64,000 nt of DNA, taken from NCBI GenBank assembly GCA_022601535.1, contig JAJACK010000001.1, positions 788,893 through 852,892 on the forward strand, written 5' to 3'. This document shows, one piece after another, positions 33,693 to 42,001 of this stretch (the first letter of the stretch is position 1; each line of letters begins with the position of its first letter). The DNA comes from Chlamydiales bacterium. Lineage in GTDB: Bacteria > Chlamydiota > Chlamydiia > Chlamydiales > JAAKFR01. A program made the translations under genes and the position numbers. The notes under the pieces are model-generated. The model did not search any database. It saw only the letters and a list, made by a program, of their open reading frames with translations, and was not told the origin of the DNA.

Positions 33693-34040
33693 ATGTTTAT
33701 GGAATTTGAAGTTGAAGAGAAAGGTGAGATTGTTGTGATTCGTGTGAGAGGGCGGCTCGATGCAGCCTCCTCTCCTCAGTTAGAAGCAAAAATCAATGAG
33801 ATTGTAGATAAAGGACACTTTAAACTCGTTTTAAACCTCAGTAGTGTCGATTATCTTAGTAGCGCTGGAATGCGACTGATGTTATCGGTCTCAAAAAAAC
33901 TCAAACATCTTGAAGGAAAGCTCGTAGCTTGTAGCTTAAGCGATGAGGTGGATGAAGTGATCAAGATGGCTGGTTTTCATAAAGTGATCGAGTTTTATCC
34001 AAATGAAGATGAAAGCTTAACGCATCTCGTAAGCGTGTGA
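33693..34040 (+). CDS. rsbV: STAS-domain anti-sigma factor antagonist (RsbV-type)
   Basis: 115 residues from the ATG at 33693; a second ATG at 33699 is equally possible and a TTG at 33681 less so. The STAS fold is clear: VIRVRGRLDAASSPQLEAKI, LVLNLSSVDYLSSAGMRLML with the phosphorylatable serine (Ser57), and LVACSLSDEVDEVIKMAGF. In Chlamydia the partner-switching proteins RsbV1, RsbV2, RsbW and RsbU control a sigma factor, and RsbV2 is encoded before miaA, as here. No kinase gene is adjacent. The stop overlaps the GTG start of miaA by four bases. Confidence 0.9.
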   Translation: MFMEFEVEEKGEIVVIRVRGRLDAASSPQLEAKINEIVDKGHFKLVLNLSSVDYLSSAGMRLMLSVSKKLKHLEGKLVACSLSDEVDEVIKMAGFHKVIEFYPNEDESLTHLVSV

Positions 34041-35068
34041 TACCTACAACACCAAAATCCCAGCAAACGTCTACACCTCGTGGCACTCTGCTACCCCTTG
34101 AAAACAAGCTCAAGGAATTTCCTAAAACAAAGCCTAAAAAAGTAATTCTTCTCTCCGGCCCAACGGCTTGTGGGAAATCAGCGCTTGCAATTCTCCTAGC
34201 AGAACTCCTTGGGGGGGAGATTATTTCAGCTGATTCGATGCAGGTTTACCGCGGCATGGATATTGGGACAGCAAAAGTTTCAAAAGAGGAACAAGAGCAT
34301 ATTCCACACCATCTCATCGATATACGAGATGTTCAAGAAGATTTTAATGTCGTAGATTTCTACTATGAAGCGCGGCAGTGTTGTGAGTCGATTCTTGCAC
34401 GAGACAAAGTTCCGATCATCTGCGGAGGAACCGGTTTTTATTTTCACACATTTCTCTATGGCCCTCCAAGCGGTCCTCCTTCAGTTCCTGAAATTCGGCA
34501 TGAGATCGAGATGGAAATGCAAGTACGGGGGTCACAATCTCTTTATGAAGAGTTGAAGCGAGCTGATCCTGAATATGCGGAGACGATCACTCCAAATGAT
34601 AAACATAAAATTATTCGAGCTCTTGAAATCATTCATTTAACCGGAGAAAAGGTGAGTGCACTTGAATGGAAAGAGAAAGCTCTTCTCAAAGATTACGCTT
34701 GCCACTGCTGGTTTATCTACCGCCCTCGCTCCCTTCTCTATCCAATCATCGATGCTCGTTGTGAACAGATGTTAGAACTTGGGCTGATCGATGAGGTGAA
34801 AGAGCTCGATAAGAAAGGGCTTAAAAACAACCTCTCTGCTGCTCAGGCGATAGGGTATAGGCAGTGTTTAGACTACCTTGAGACTTCTCAAACAGAAGAA
34901 GAGTATGCAAGGTTTGTCACACAGTTTAAAACAGCTTCGCGAAAACTTGCAAAGCGTCAATTCACCTGGTTCCGGAAGGAACAAATTTTCAAATGGATCA
35001 ATGTTGATATCCATGATCCAGAGACGGTTGCAGAGATCATCGCTCAAGAGTATAGTCGACTTAACTGA
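34037..35068 (+). CDS. miaA: tRNA dimethylallyltransferase MiaA
   Basis: 343 residues with an unusual N-terminal extension of about 33 residues (Thr, Ser, Pro, Lys rich) before the P-loop LLSGPTACGKSALA. Further landmarks: GGEIISADSMQVYRGMDIGT, PHHLIDIRD, ICGGTGFYFHTFLYG, and AAQAIGYRQ near the C-terminus, then KRQFTWFRKE. It prenylates A37 of tRNAs reading UNN codons. The start is GTG within the rsbV stop region (GTGTGA), so translation is coupled. The extension could be avoided by a later start, but no good ribosome binding site is visible there. Confidence 0.95.
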   Translation: MIPTTPKSQQTSTPRGTLLPLENKLKEFPKTKPKKVILLSGPTACGKSALAILLAELLGGEIISADSMQVYRGMDIGTAKVSKEEQEHIPHHLIDIRDVQEDFNVVDFYYEARQCCESILARDKVPIICGGTGFYFHTFLYGPPSGPPSVPEIRHEIEMEMQVRGSQSLYEELKRADPEYAETITPNDKHKIIRALEIIHLTGEKVSALEWKEKALLKDYACHCWFIYRPRSLLYPIIDARCEQMLELGLIDEVKELDKKGLKNNLSAAQAIGYRQCLDYLETSQTEEEYARFVTQFKTASRKLAKRQFTWFRKEQIFKWINVDIHDPETVAEIIAQEYSRLN

Positions 35069-35238
35069 AGGATTTTACGGACAACAACCGGTTGGTCTTG
35101 CTGACCTGCTTGACGTCAACATTGTTTTCTAAATACTGTTATCGGTAAAAATCTTTTGTCCAGTCTGTAAAATTTTCAACTGAGACGATACGACCGACCG
35201 ATCTCGAAGATGCATCTAAATGCAACAGTGTTAGATTC

Positions 35239-37404
35239 CTAAGGTTTTTTAACAATGGCTAGCTCTTCAGGGATCATAGATTTATCAAGCTGCTCACAAG
35301 TCTTCAGGTCGCGTAGTTTAGGGGTATGTTCTAGATGTTTCAATCCATCTGAGTCAAGTTGATGGCAGCCTATCGCGCTAAGAGATTGAAGATCAGGCAC
35401 ATGTTGTAGATGTTTCAATCCATCTGAAAAACTAGCACAACTGTCTATGATAAGAGATTGAAGATCAGGCACATGTTCTAGATGTTTCAATGCATCTGAG
35501 TCAAGTTGATGGCAGCTTTTTATGTTAAGATATTGAAGCTTACGCACATATTCTAGATATTTTAGAGAATCTCGCTCAAGCGTATGACAATATGCTATGT
35601 TAAGAGATTGAAGCTTACGTACACATTTTAGATATTTTAGTGCCTTTGGCTCAAGCTTAGTGCAGTATGATATGTCCAGAGATTGAAGATCAGGCACATG
35701 TTGTAGATGTTTTAATGTGTCTTCCCCAAGGTTATTAGAAAGTGACATATTAAGAAATCGAAGCTTACGTACATGTTGTAGATATCTTAATACATCTCTC
35801 TCGAATTTCTCACAATATGGTATGTCCAGAGATCGAAGCTCAGGTACATGTTGTAGATGTTTTAATGCATCTCGTTCAAGTAGGTAGCAATTTGATATGT
35901 TTAGAGATTGAAGATCAGGCACATGTCGTAGATGTTTTAATGCATCTTGTTCAAACTGGACGCAATCTCCTATGCTCAGAAATTGAAGCTTACATACATG
36001 TTGTAGATGTTTTAATCCATCTCGCTCAAGTGCACTACAAGATTTTATATTAAGATATTGAAGGTCAGGTACATGTTGTAGATGTTTTAATGCATCTCGC
36101 TCAAGTTGAGTACAAAATGTTGTGTTTAGATATTGAAGGTCAGACACATGTTGTAGATGTTTTAATGAATCTCGCTCAAATTGATCGCAGCCTGTTATGT
36201 TTAGAGATTGAAGATCAGGTACATGTTGTAGATGTTTTAATGAATCTCGCTCAAGCTCATCGCAATTTGATATATCTAGAAATTGGAGCTTAGGAGTCTT
36301 TTCTAGGTGCTCTAGCACACCACCTGTAACCGTACTACCTTCAACAGATCGAGATAAAGACAAATGCAACATATTTGGGCATTTGTCTAAGATTTTTATA
36401 AAGCCTTCATTATCAAAAAATTTGATACCTTTAATATCAACATACTCTAAAAGCTGAGTAGACCCTCCTAAGAGGTCTAAAAAATTTAAAAGCTGAAAGA
36501 TATTTTCCCCAAAAGAAGATAGAGGAAGTTTTTGCTTATTAACCACAGGAACAATTAGCTCACCGATCGATACGCTCCAGCCTTCTCCCTTAATTTGGCT
36601 AATACCCCCAAACTGCTCAACTATGCAAGAAACGTCGAACTCTTTTTGATCCTCTTCTGGGATCTTTTGCAGATAGTGGTATAGAGCTATAAAAGGATCT
36701 TTATCCATCTGATGAACAACATCTCGAAGTAGATTTGTTGGGTAGCTTGCTAGAGGCAGAAAATCTTTTCCTTGCAATCCAGCAACAGCAATTTCTCTGC
36801 AAACATCTTCCCTTAAATCTTTTGCTCCAAAATAGTCGAAAACAAGAGCGAGCCCAACGTAATCCGTGAGCTCCATCTGTTGAGGGAAAGGGCTTCCTTG
36901 CAGACGTGCAATAGCAATTTTAAAAGCATTATTACAAGTAGTGAGGTGAGGGGAAAGTTCTAATTCAACTCTGCCTTGTTCTTTTTCGGCAAACCCTCCG
37001 GTAAAGAGCTTTTCAAACATCTTAGAAGATTGTATAAGGGGACGTCTATCAACGTAAAAAGATTCCCCTCCCAAAACAAGTTCTATCTTCTGTTCAATTT
37101 TTTTTTTAGAGGGTAAATGGTCATCTATATCGAGATTAGGAAGGGCTCTTTTGACAACCTCTAATACATGGCCTGGAGAGGCGTATGTGACTGTTTCAGG
37201 ATCAGCTTTAGCTCTGACCCAGAGGTCTTCATCTTTCTCTTTAGAGGCAAAAGCAAAGGTTTGCTCAATCACCTCGTAGAGCTTAGCACGATCCCCCTCA
37301 TCTATTTCCCCAACCTCTAGACGGTGATTTGCACCAATTTTTAATCCATCGAGAGAGTGATCTAATAGTAAAGTTAAATTTGATTGTACGATGATAGGAT
37401 TCAT
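35239..37404 (-). CDS. BTB-domain protein with 14 leucine-rich repeats, candidate effector
   Basis: 721 residues. A BTB/POZ fold lies at about 105-205 (KIELVLGGESFYVDRRPL, SKMFEKLFTGGFAEKE), followed by a helical BACK-like region. Residues 364-710 hold 14 tandem leucine-rich repeats with a 25-residue period, pattern LKHLQHVPDLQSLNI-x-x-C-x-x-LERD. BTB-LRR proteins are eukaryote-like; expanded families occur in amoeba-associated Chlamydiae and are thought to recruit host cullin-3 ubiquitin ligases. No signal peptide is seen, consistent with type III secretion. It stands alone, flanked by about 170 and 230 bases without other genes, between miaA and mqnC. Confidence 0.9.
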   Translation of the reverse strand: MNPIIVQSNLTLLLDHSLDGLKIGANHRLEVGEIDEGDRAKLYEVIEQTFAFASKEKDEDLWVRAKADPETVTYASPGHVLEVVKRALPNLDIDDHLPSKKKIEQKIELVLGGESFYVDRRPLIQSSKMFEKLFTGGFAEKEQGRVELELSPHLTTCNNAFKIAIARLQGSPFPQQMELTDYVGLALVFDYFGAKDLREDVCREIAVAGLQGKDFLPLASYPTNLLRDVVHQMDKDPFIALYHYLQKIPEEDQKEFDVSCIVEQFGGISQIKGEGWSVSIGELIVPVVNKQKLPLSSFGENIFQLLNFLDLLGGSTQLLEYVDIKGIKFFDNEGFIKILDKCPNMLHLSLSRSVEGSTVTGGVLEHLEKTPKLQFLDISNCDELERDSLKHLQHVPDLQSLNITGCDQFERDSLKHLQHVSDLQYLNTTFCTQLERDALKHLQHVPDLQYLNIKSCSALERDGLKHLQHVCKLQFLSIGDCVQFEQDALKHLRHVPDLQSLNISNCYLLERDALKHLQHVPELRSLDIPYCEKFERDVLRYLQHVRKLRFLNMSLSNNLGEDTLKHLQHVPDLQSLDISYCTKLEPKALKYLKCVRKLQSLNIAYCHTLERDSLKYLEYVRKLQYLNIKSCHQLDSDALKHLEHVPDLQSLIIDSCASFSDGLKHLQHVPDLQSLSAIGCHQLDSDGLKHLEHTPKLRDLKTCEQLDKSMIPEELAIVKKP
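35275..36315 (-). repeat. 75-bp tandem repeats encoding leucine-rich repeats
   Basis: About 14 direct repeats of 75 bases encode the LRR part of the BTB protein. Adjacent units share long stretches (for example TGTTGTAGATGTTTTAAT on the plus strand appears in most units) and differ mainly at the solvent-facing codons. One unit near 35420 is one codon shorter. The high DNA identity between units would favour gain or loss of repeats by recombination. Confidence 0.9.
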
Positions 37405-37634
37405 AGTGAAACGATTGTATCATTCAGATAGAAAAAACGCTAATTTATTTAGCGTGTGTGACTTTTTAGAAAGGCTCTATGAGGATTTCATATCAAGTTC
37501 TAGGAGTTGGCTAAAGTCAAGAGTGCTCTGCAGATGTCGTTTTGCGATCTGCTTGACAGATCTGTGACTCCCAAAGGAGTGCTTCACTTAGTTGGGGTTT
37601 CCCCCTGATCGTCACCTAAATTTAGCATTATGAT
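37405..37634. other. gene-free gap between mqnC and the BTB-LRR gene
   Basis: The gap holds the terminator hairpin at 37432-37455. A second imperfect inverted repeat, GCAGAT...ATCTGC, lies near 37529-37552, and a short GGGG/CCCC palindrome near 37598-37607. I see no open frame with a ribosome binding site and no RNA gene. The promoter of the BTB-LRR gene must lie in its left part. Confidence 0.5.
37432..37455 (-). terminator. intrinsic terminator after mqnC
   Basis: Read on the minus strand, ACGCTAA-ATAAA-TTAGCGT forms a 7-bp stem with a 5-base loop, followed directly by TTTTTT. It lies about 180 bases beyond the mqnC stop and before the BTB-LRR start, so it would end mqnC transcription and separate the two genes. 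The stem is AT-rich but the T tract is good. Confidence 0.6.
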
Positions 37635-38780
37635 TTACCCTTTGCAGCAACTCTTCTCTTCGGCAAAAATTCCAAGTGGAGGAAGATTATCTTCTTCTTT
37701 GATCTTCTGCTCTTCAGGGATATCAACCGATTCGATCCCTTCGTAAGTACGGACTATGTTGTGCAAGGTATCTCGTTGAGCCGGTTCAAAACCTGCTCTA
37801 CGGATCATCTGGAGCATGGTGTTGTGGTCTGCTCGATTGACCCATTTTGTGGCGCGATGGACATTCTCTTCCATAATTGTTCCACCAAAATCATCAGCTC
37901 CATAGTGAAGAGATTGAATGCCGATCTCTTTTCCTTCTCCAAACCAAGACGCTCCAATGTGGTCAAAGTTGTCGAGATAAAGGCGGGCAAAGGCGAGGAT
38001 TCGGAAATAGTGATCACCCCCACTCCAATGTTTCACTTTTCGACGGAGTGCTGTCCGGTCTCGCTTGTAGCTCCATGGAATAAAAGAAGTGAAGCCTGGG
38101 ATTTCATCTTGAGCAGCTCGAATTGTTTCTAGATGAGTCACAATATCTTCAGGCTCTTCGACATGACCGTACATCATGGTTGCAGTGGTTCGGAAGCCTA
38201 TTTTGTGTGCTGCTCTGTGCGTGTTGATCCAACCGTTTGGTCCCATTTTTTTAGGAGAGATCTCTAAACGGACTTTTTCTGAGAGAATCTCTGCCCCTCC
38301 ACCGGGAAGAGTGCGTTGCCCTGCATCCCAAAGTTTTTGAAGCACCTCTTCGATTGTGAGGTTGGAGATCTGAGCACATTGCCACAATTCAACAGCAGTG
38401 AAAAAATGAGGGTGAATATCGGGATAGTTTGCACGAGCCGCTTTGATGAGATCGACATAGTAGTCGATTTTAAGTTCTGGATTGACCCCTCCTTGAAGAA
38501 GAACAGTTGTCAGACCTGCTCTTTTGGCCCTTTCCATATGTTGCATCACCTCAGAAACAGATTTGGTGTAGGCGTCTTTTGCCCCTTTGTGCCTGTAGAA
38601 AGCGCAAAAAGTGCAATCAACATTGCACACATTGGTGTAATTGGGGTTAGAGTCGAGAACAAAGGTGACTCTATTCGGTGGATTTTTTTGATTGCGCACC
38701 TCTTGCGCTTTCATTTTGAGCGTTTCGAGGTCCCCATTTTTAAAAAGATAAACCCCTTCATCGTAGCTCAATCTATTCAT
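37635..38780 (-). CDS. mqnC: cyclic dehypoxanthinyl futalosine synthase MqnC
   Basis: 381 residues, radical SAM. The cluster motif is CNVDCTFCAFYR (C-x3-C-x2-C), preceded by LDSNPNYTNV, as in MqnC. Further parts are LLQGGVNPELKIDYYVDL, LPGGGAEILSEKVR and TATMMYGHVEEPEDIV. MqnC closes the ring of dehypoxanthine futalosine in the futalosine route to menaquinone, which Chlamydiae use. A GAGGAG site precedes the ATG. A Cys-Cys pair near the C-terminus (KSCCKG) is not part of the known active site. No other mqn gene is in the window. Confidence 0.93.
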   Translation of the reverse strand: MNRLSYDEGVYLFKNGDLETLKMKAQEVRNQKNPPNRVTFVLDSNPNYTNVCNVDCTFCAFYRHKGAKDAYTKSVSEVMQHMERAKRAGLTTVLLQGGVNPELKIDYYVDLIKAARANYPDIHPHFFTAVELWQCAQISNLTIEEVLQKLWDAGQRTLPGGGAEILSEKVRLEISPKKMGPNGWINTHRAAHKIGFRTTATMMYGHVEEPEDIVTHLETIRAAQDEIPGFTSFIPWSYKRDRTALRRKVKHWSGGDHYFRILAFARLYLDNFDHIGASWFGEGKEIGIQSLHYGADDFGGTIMEENVHRATKWVNRADHNTMLQMIRRAGFEPAQRDTLHNIVRTYEGIESVDIPEEQKIKEEDNLPPLGIFAEEKSCCKG

Positions 38781-38863
38781 TTCAACTCCTCATTGACTAA
38801 AAGTATCGAAGGAATTAAGATCACTTCTAAAACCTTTTCTGTCAATTCAATCATTGCTTTTCT

Positions 38864-40438
38864 ATGGATCAACAGACAACACAGCACCAGCCTAAGCTCA
38901 CACCGCTTCAAACCTTTGTTCAACAGTTTGAGCAGATTGAGCAGGTGGAAGAAAAACTCTCAACCTGTATCGAGTTCATGAGAGCTGCTCTTTCTAAAGA
39001 ACAATCTCCCGATTTTAAAGGATTTTGGGAAGTGCGCAAAATCTGTTTTCCCCTATTTAAAGAACCGCTCTCTTCTCACATCCGATCTGAAATGTGGAAT
39101 CAGTATATCGAATTGACACGGGAAGGGCGTCAACTCAAAAATATGCTCGATGAAGAGAGTTCGTTTGCAGTCGAACAAATCGATCTTGCCATTGCTGCTC
39201 TTGAAAAAGAGGTTGAAGACCCTCAATCGGTCTCTTTAAAAATGCCAAAACAGCCCAAAGCGCTCGATGGCCGCTTCTCCCTGTATGAAAATCTTCAAAA
39301 AGAGCTCGCTGGACTCAATGTTTTTGCAACACGGATCAACGCTCTGCGCAAAGAGTTGATCAAAACAGAAATGCGCATCCGACATAAGAATAAATTTTTT
39401 CAACGTCTCTCCGTATTGGGAGATCGAATTTTCCCCCGTCGAAAGGAATTGATCAAAGAGCTGAGTGAAACATTTACAGGTGATGTTGAAACCTTTATGG
39501 AAGCCCATTTCTCTGAAAAGAACTTTTGCGAGGAAAATGCTCGTCGCTCAGTCTTTTTCTTTCGTGAAGAGATTAAATCACTGCAAGCTTTGGCAAAACA
39601 TCTGACGATCAATACACAAGCCTTCACATCGACTCGGCACCAGCTAAGTGAATGTTGGGATATGTTACGCGGACTGGAAAAAGAGTTGAAAAAAGAGCAT
39701 GTTCACCTCAAACAAAAGTCTCATGAAAATACGACAGAAGCGCTCGAACAGATCAAAAAGATTACAGATCGATTTACAGAAGGGGAGCTCCCCTATTCAG
39801 AAGGTCTAAATGAGCTCAAAGAAGTAGCCCATTGGATGCGTAAAGTTGAATTGACAAAAGGAGATGTTCATCAACTAAAAGAGGCGTTGAAAGAGGCGCG
39901 TGCGCCGATGGAAGCTCTGCTAGATGAAGAGTTGCGTGAGCAAAAAGAGAGAGCAGATGAGGTTGAGCGAGAAAGGAAAGAGAAAGTCGAAGCGTTCAAA
40001 AACAAACTGACAGCTTTACAAGAAGAGATCAAGACTGAAACCATCGAAGCTTTGCAAGGCAAGCTAGAAGCTATCAAGAGCGCTTTCATAACCTTATCCA
40101 TGACCAAGGCCGAAAGGCAGATCTTCGACCGAATGATCAAAGATCTTCGAGAGCAAATGATAGACAAAGAAGAGGCAGCAATCTTAGCTCTTCCCGATGA
40201 TGCAAAGGAGCAATTAGATGCCCTACAAGCAATGCTTGTGCAGCGGCTCGAGAAACGGAAAGAAGTTAAGAAACAAATTGAAGAATTCCGGCAGGTCATC
40301 GGAGGATCAAATCTTGACTTTGAGAGTGCAATGAAGTATAATGAACTGATGGTACTTGAGAAGAAAAGTCTTGAAAAAACAGATCTCAGTATCATGGAAA
40401 TTGAGAAAAAAATCAAAGACATCAAGAATCAAAATTAA
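38864..40438 (+). CDS. long coiled-coil cytoplasmic protein (524 aa)
   Basis: 524 residues, strongly charged and helical with no membrane segment or signal peptide. Heptad-like runs rich in Glu, Lys and Leu cover most of it, especially residues 280-420 and 470-520. Size and position, between mqnC and the rsfS region, match an unassigned chlamydial protein (CT768 as I recall). No catalytic domain is recognised. It may act as a scaffold or structural protein. The ATG at 38864 has no clear ribosome binding site. Its 3' end overlaps the reading frame of the next gene. Confidence 0.85.
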   Translation: MDQQTTQHQPKLTPLQTFVQQFEQIEQVEEKLSTCIEFMRAALSKEQSPDFKGFWEVRKICFPLFKEPLSSHIRSEMWNQYIELTREGRQLKNMLDEESSFAVEQIDLAIAALEKEVEDPQSVSLKMPKQPKALDGRFSLYENLQKELAGLNVFATRINALRKELIKTEMRIRHKNKFFQRLSVLGDRIFPRRKELIKELSETFTGDVETFMEAHFSEKNFCEENARRSVFFFREEIKSLQALAKHLTINTQAFTSTRHQLSECWDMLRGLEKELKKEHVHLKQKSHENTTEALEQIKKITDRFTEGELPYSEGLNELKEVAHWMRKVELTKGDVHQLKEALKEARAPMEALLDEELREQKERADEVERERKEKVEAFKNKLTALQEEIKTETIEALQGKLEAIKSAFITLSMTKAERQIFDRMIKDLREQMIDKEEAAILALPDDAKEQLDALQAMLVQRLEKRKEVKKQIEEFRQVIGGSNLDFESAMKYNELMVLEKKSLEKTDLSIMEIEKKIKDIKNQN

Positions 40439-41081
40439 AAATACAACCTCTCCATCAGTTGTTGCATTCGATTTGGACGGAACCCTCCTAAAAGGGAATA
40501 GTAGCTTCGCGCTTGCACGCTATCTCTACCAAAAAGGGGTGTTTACCTTTGCAGATTTTCTCTGTTGCTTTAAGACATACATCACTTCCTGGTATCAACA
40601 TCTTCCTTTAATCGACCTCCATAAGAAGGCATTTTCTAGGTTTTTTAAAGGAAAGACATTAGAAGAGTATTCGAATCACGCTTCAAACTTTGTAGCGGCA
40701 AAAGTGAGCCACATGCTCTATGCCCCTGCAATGGCTGAACTCCAGAAGTGGAAAGATGCAGGCGCAAAAATCGTCCTTCTCTCGAGCTCTCCCGATTTTT
40801 TGGTTCAAGCCATTGCAAAGGTTCTTGGAATTACCAATGTATTTGGCACCCCTTATCTCGTAGATAGCCAGGGAATATTGACTGATATTGACTATCTCCT
40901 AGATGGAAGAATGAAAGCACACCTCCTCAATAATGAGGTGAATTCAGATGATGTAACAATGGCCTATTCCGACCATTTCCATGATCTTGCCTTTCTTGAA
41001 TCTGTCTCCTGTCCTGTTGTTGTCAATCCAGAGAGACGTTTGAAGAGAATTGCGAGGAAACGGGGATGGAAGATCCTTTAA
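40356..41081 (+). CDS. HAD-IB family phosphatase
   Basis: The conserved part starts at VVAFDLDGTLL (nucleophile Asp) and continues with VLLSSSPDFLVQAIA (motif II), AYSDHFHDLAFLE (motif IV) and VNPERRLKRIARKRGWKIL, the usual ending of HAD-IB phosphatases related to phosphoserine phosphatase. The substrate is unknown. The start is unclear: no in-frame ATG exists before motif I. TTG codons at 40356 and 40371 lie inside the coiled-coil gene, and the second has a GAGAAG about ten bases upstream. The true protein is probably about 215-235 residues. The stop overlaps nadD by 16 bases. Confidence 0.8.
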   Translation: MRRKVLKKQISVSWKLRKKSKTSRIKIKNTTSPSVVAFDLDGTLLKGNSSFALARYLYQKGVFTFADFLCCFKTYITSWYQHLPLIDLHKKAFSRFFKGKTLEEYSNHASNFVAAKVSHMLYAPAMAELQKWKDAGAKIVLLSSSPDFLVQAIAKVLGITNVFGTPYLVDSQGILTDIDYLLDGRMKAHLLNNEVNSDDVTMAYSDHFHDLAFLESVSCPVVVNPERRLKRIARKRGWKIL

Positions 41082-41626
41082 TCGGTCTATTTGGGGGAAC
41101 CTTTGACCCGATCCATTTTGGCCATCTCAACCTTGCCCTTGAAATCAAAGAAAAATGTGGTTTGAGCGAAGTGTGGTTTATCCCAAGTCACACCTCTCCC
41201 TTCAAACAAGACAAAAATGGACAAAATGCCCCTCTTGACCGTCTAGAGATGGTAAAAAGAGCTCTTGAAGAGGTTCCCGGTTGCTTTTGTCTCGATATTG
41301 AGGTCAAACGACCACCCCCTTCCTATACGATTGAGACGATTGAAGAGTTGGAAAAAGAGTATCCCAATAAAAAATTTGCCCTTATTTTGAGCGATGAGAC
41401 CTATGCTCATTTCTCCTCCTGGAAAGAGGGAGAGAAAATCAAGAAAAAAGTAAAAATTTTAGTGGGAAATCGAACAGCGACTAAAGGGGCAGTTTCGACA
41501 GCAGTGATGGAAATTTCATCGACAGAAATTCGGCACCGGCTCAAAAAAAAGCTTTATTGCGGCCACTTGGTCCCTGGAAAAGTGCTCGACTTTATAGATG
41601 AAAATAACTTATACTTCATTCCTTGA
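41066..41626 (+). CDS. nadD: nicotinate-nucleotide adenylyltransferase NadD
   Basis: 186 residues. GLFGGTFDPIHFGHL carries the nucleotidyltransferase H-x-G-H motif. FIPSHTSPFKQ, RLEMVKRALEEV, LILSDETYAHFSSWKE and ISSTEIRHRL follow the NadD order. It makes nicotinate adenine dinucleotide from nicotinate mononucleotide and ATP. It stands directly before rsfS, as in many bacteria (nadD-rsfS). Chlamydiaceae, as I recall, lack this gene at the place, so this organism may make part of its own NAD. At about 186 residues it is slightly shorter than E. coli NadD (213). Confidence 0.92.
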   Translation: MEDPLIGLFGGTFDPIHFGHLNLALEIKEKCGLSEVWFIPSHTSPFKQDKNGQNAPLDRLEMVKRALEEVPGCFCLDIEVKRPPPSYTIETIEELEKEYPNKKFALILSDETYAHFSSWKEGEKIKKKVKILVGNRTATKGAVSTAVMEISSTEIRHRLKKKLYCGHLVPGKVLDFIDENNLYFIP

Positions 41627-41629
41627 ATA

Positions 41630-42001
41630 ATGAAAGATAACGATTCTCTAAAGCTCTTAAACCACATTGCCCAAATCCTTTTCGACAAAAAAGGGTTTAA
41701 TATTTTGGGCTTAGATGTGCGAGAAGTCTCAACATTGACAGACTATTTCGTGATTGCAGAAGGGAATGTCGATAAGCATGTCACCGCCCTTGCAAAAGAG
41801 GTGATGGAACTCTTAAAAAAGAAAGATGGGATGACACCAATTCACGTTGAAGGACTGGGTTCTGGCGATTGGGTTGTCATCGACTATATGAATATTGTCG
41901 TCCACCTTTTCATGCCAGGGATTCGAGAGAGATACCAACTCGAAAAGCTGTGGCACGAAGGAGAGGTGGTTGATCTCGAGATAGAGGTGATCAATGGATA
42001 A
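41630..42001 (+). CDS. rsfS: ribosomal silencing factor RsfS
   Basis: 123 residues with the complete Iojap fold: LDVREVSTLTDYFVIAEGNVDKHV, VEGLGSGDWVVIDYMNIVVHLFMPGIRERYQLEKLW. It binds ribosomal protein L14 and blocks joining of the 30S and 50S subunits under starvation. It begins three bases after the nadD stop and overlaps fabF by eight bases. In Chlamydia, rsfS and fabF are also neighbours. Confidence 0.96.
   Translation: MKDNDSLKLLNHIAQILFDKKGFNILGLDVREVSTLTDYFVIAEGNVDKHVTALAKEVMELLKKKDGMTPIHVEGLGSGDWVVIDYMNIVVHLFMPGIRERYQLEKLWHEGEVVDLEIEVING

Noticed and set aside
34878-35132. 84-residue plus-strand frame running from miaA into the gap after it
   Set aside because: Most of it overlaps miaA in another frame; the part beyond 35068 has no start and no recognisable family.
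35275-36315. regular direct repeats that could suggest a CRISPR array
   Set aside because: Repeats are contiguous 75-base coding units of leucine-rich repeats with no spacers and no cas genes.
37529-37607. further inverted repeats in the gap before mqnC's end
   Set aside because: Stems are short or imperfect and no T tract follows; not enough to call terminators or RNA genes.
39871-40425. 184-residue Ser-rich minus-strand frame inside the coiled-coil gene
   Set aside because: Composition is the mirror of Glu/Lys/Leu codons on the other strand; no start signals.
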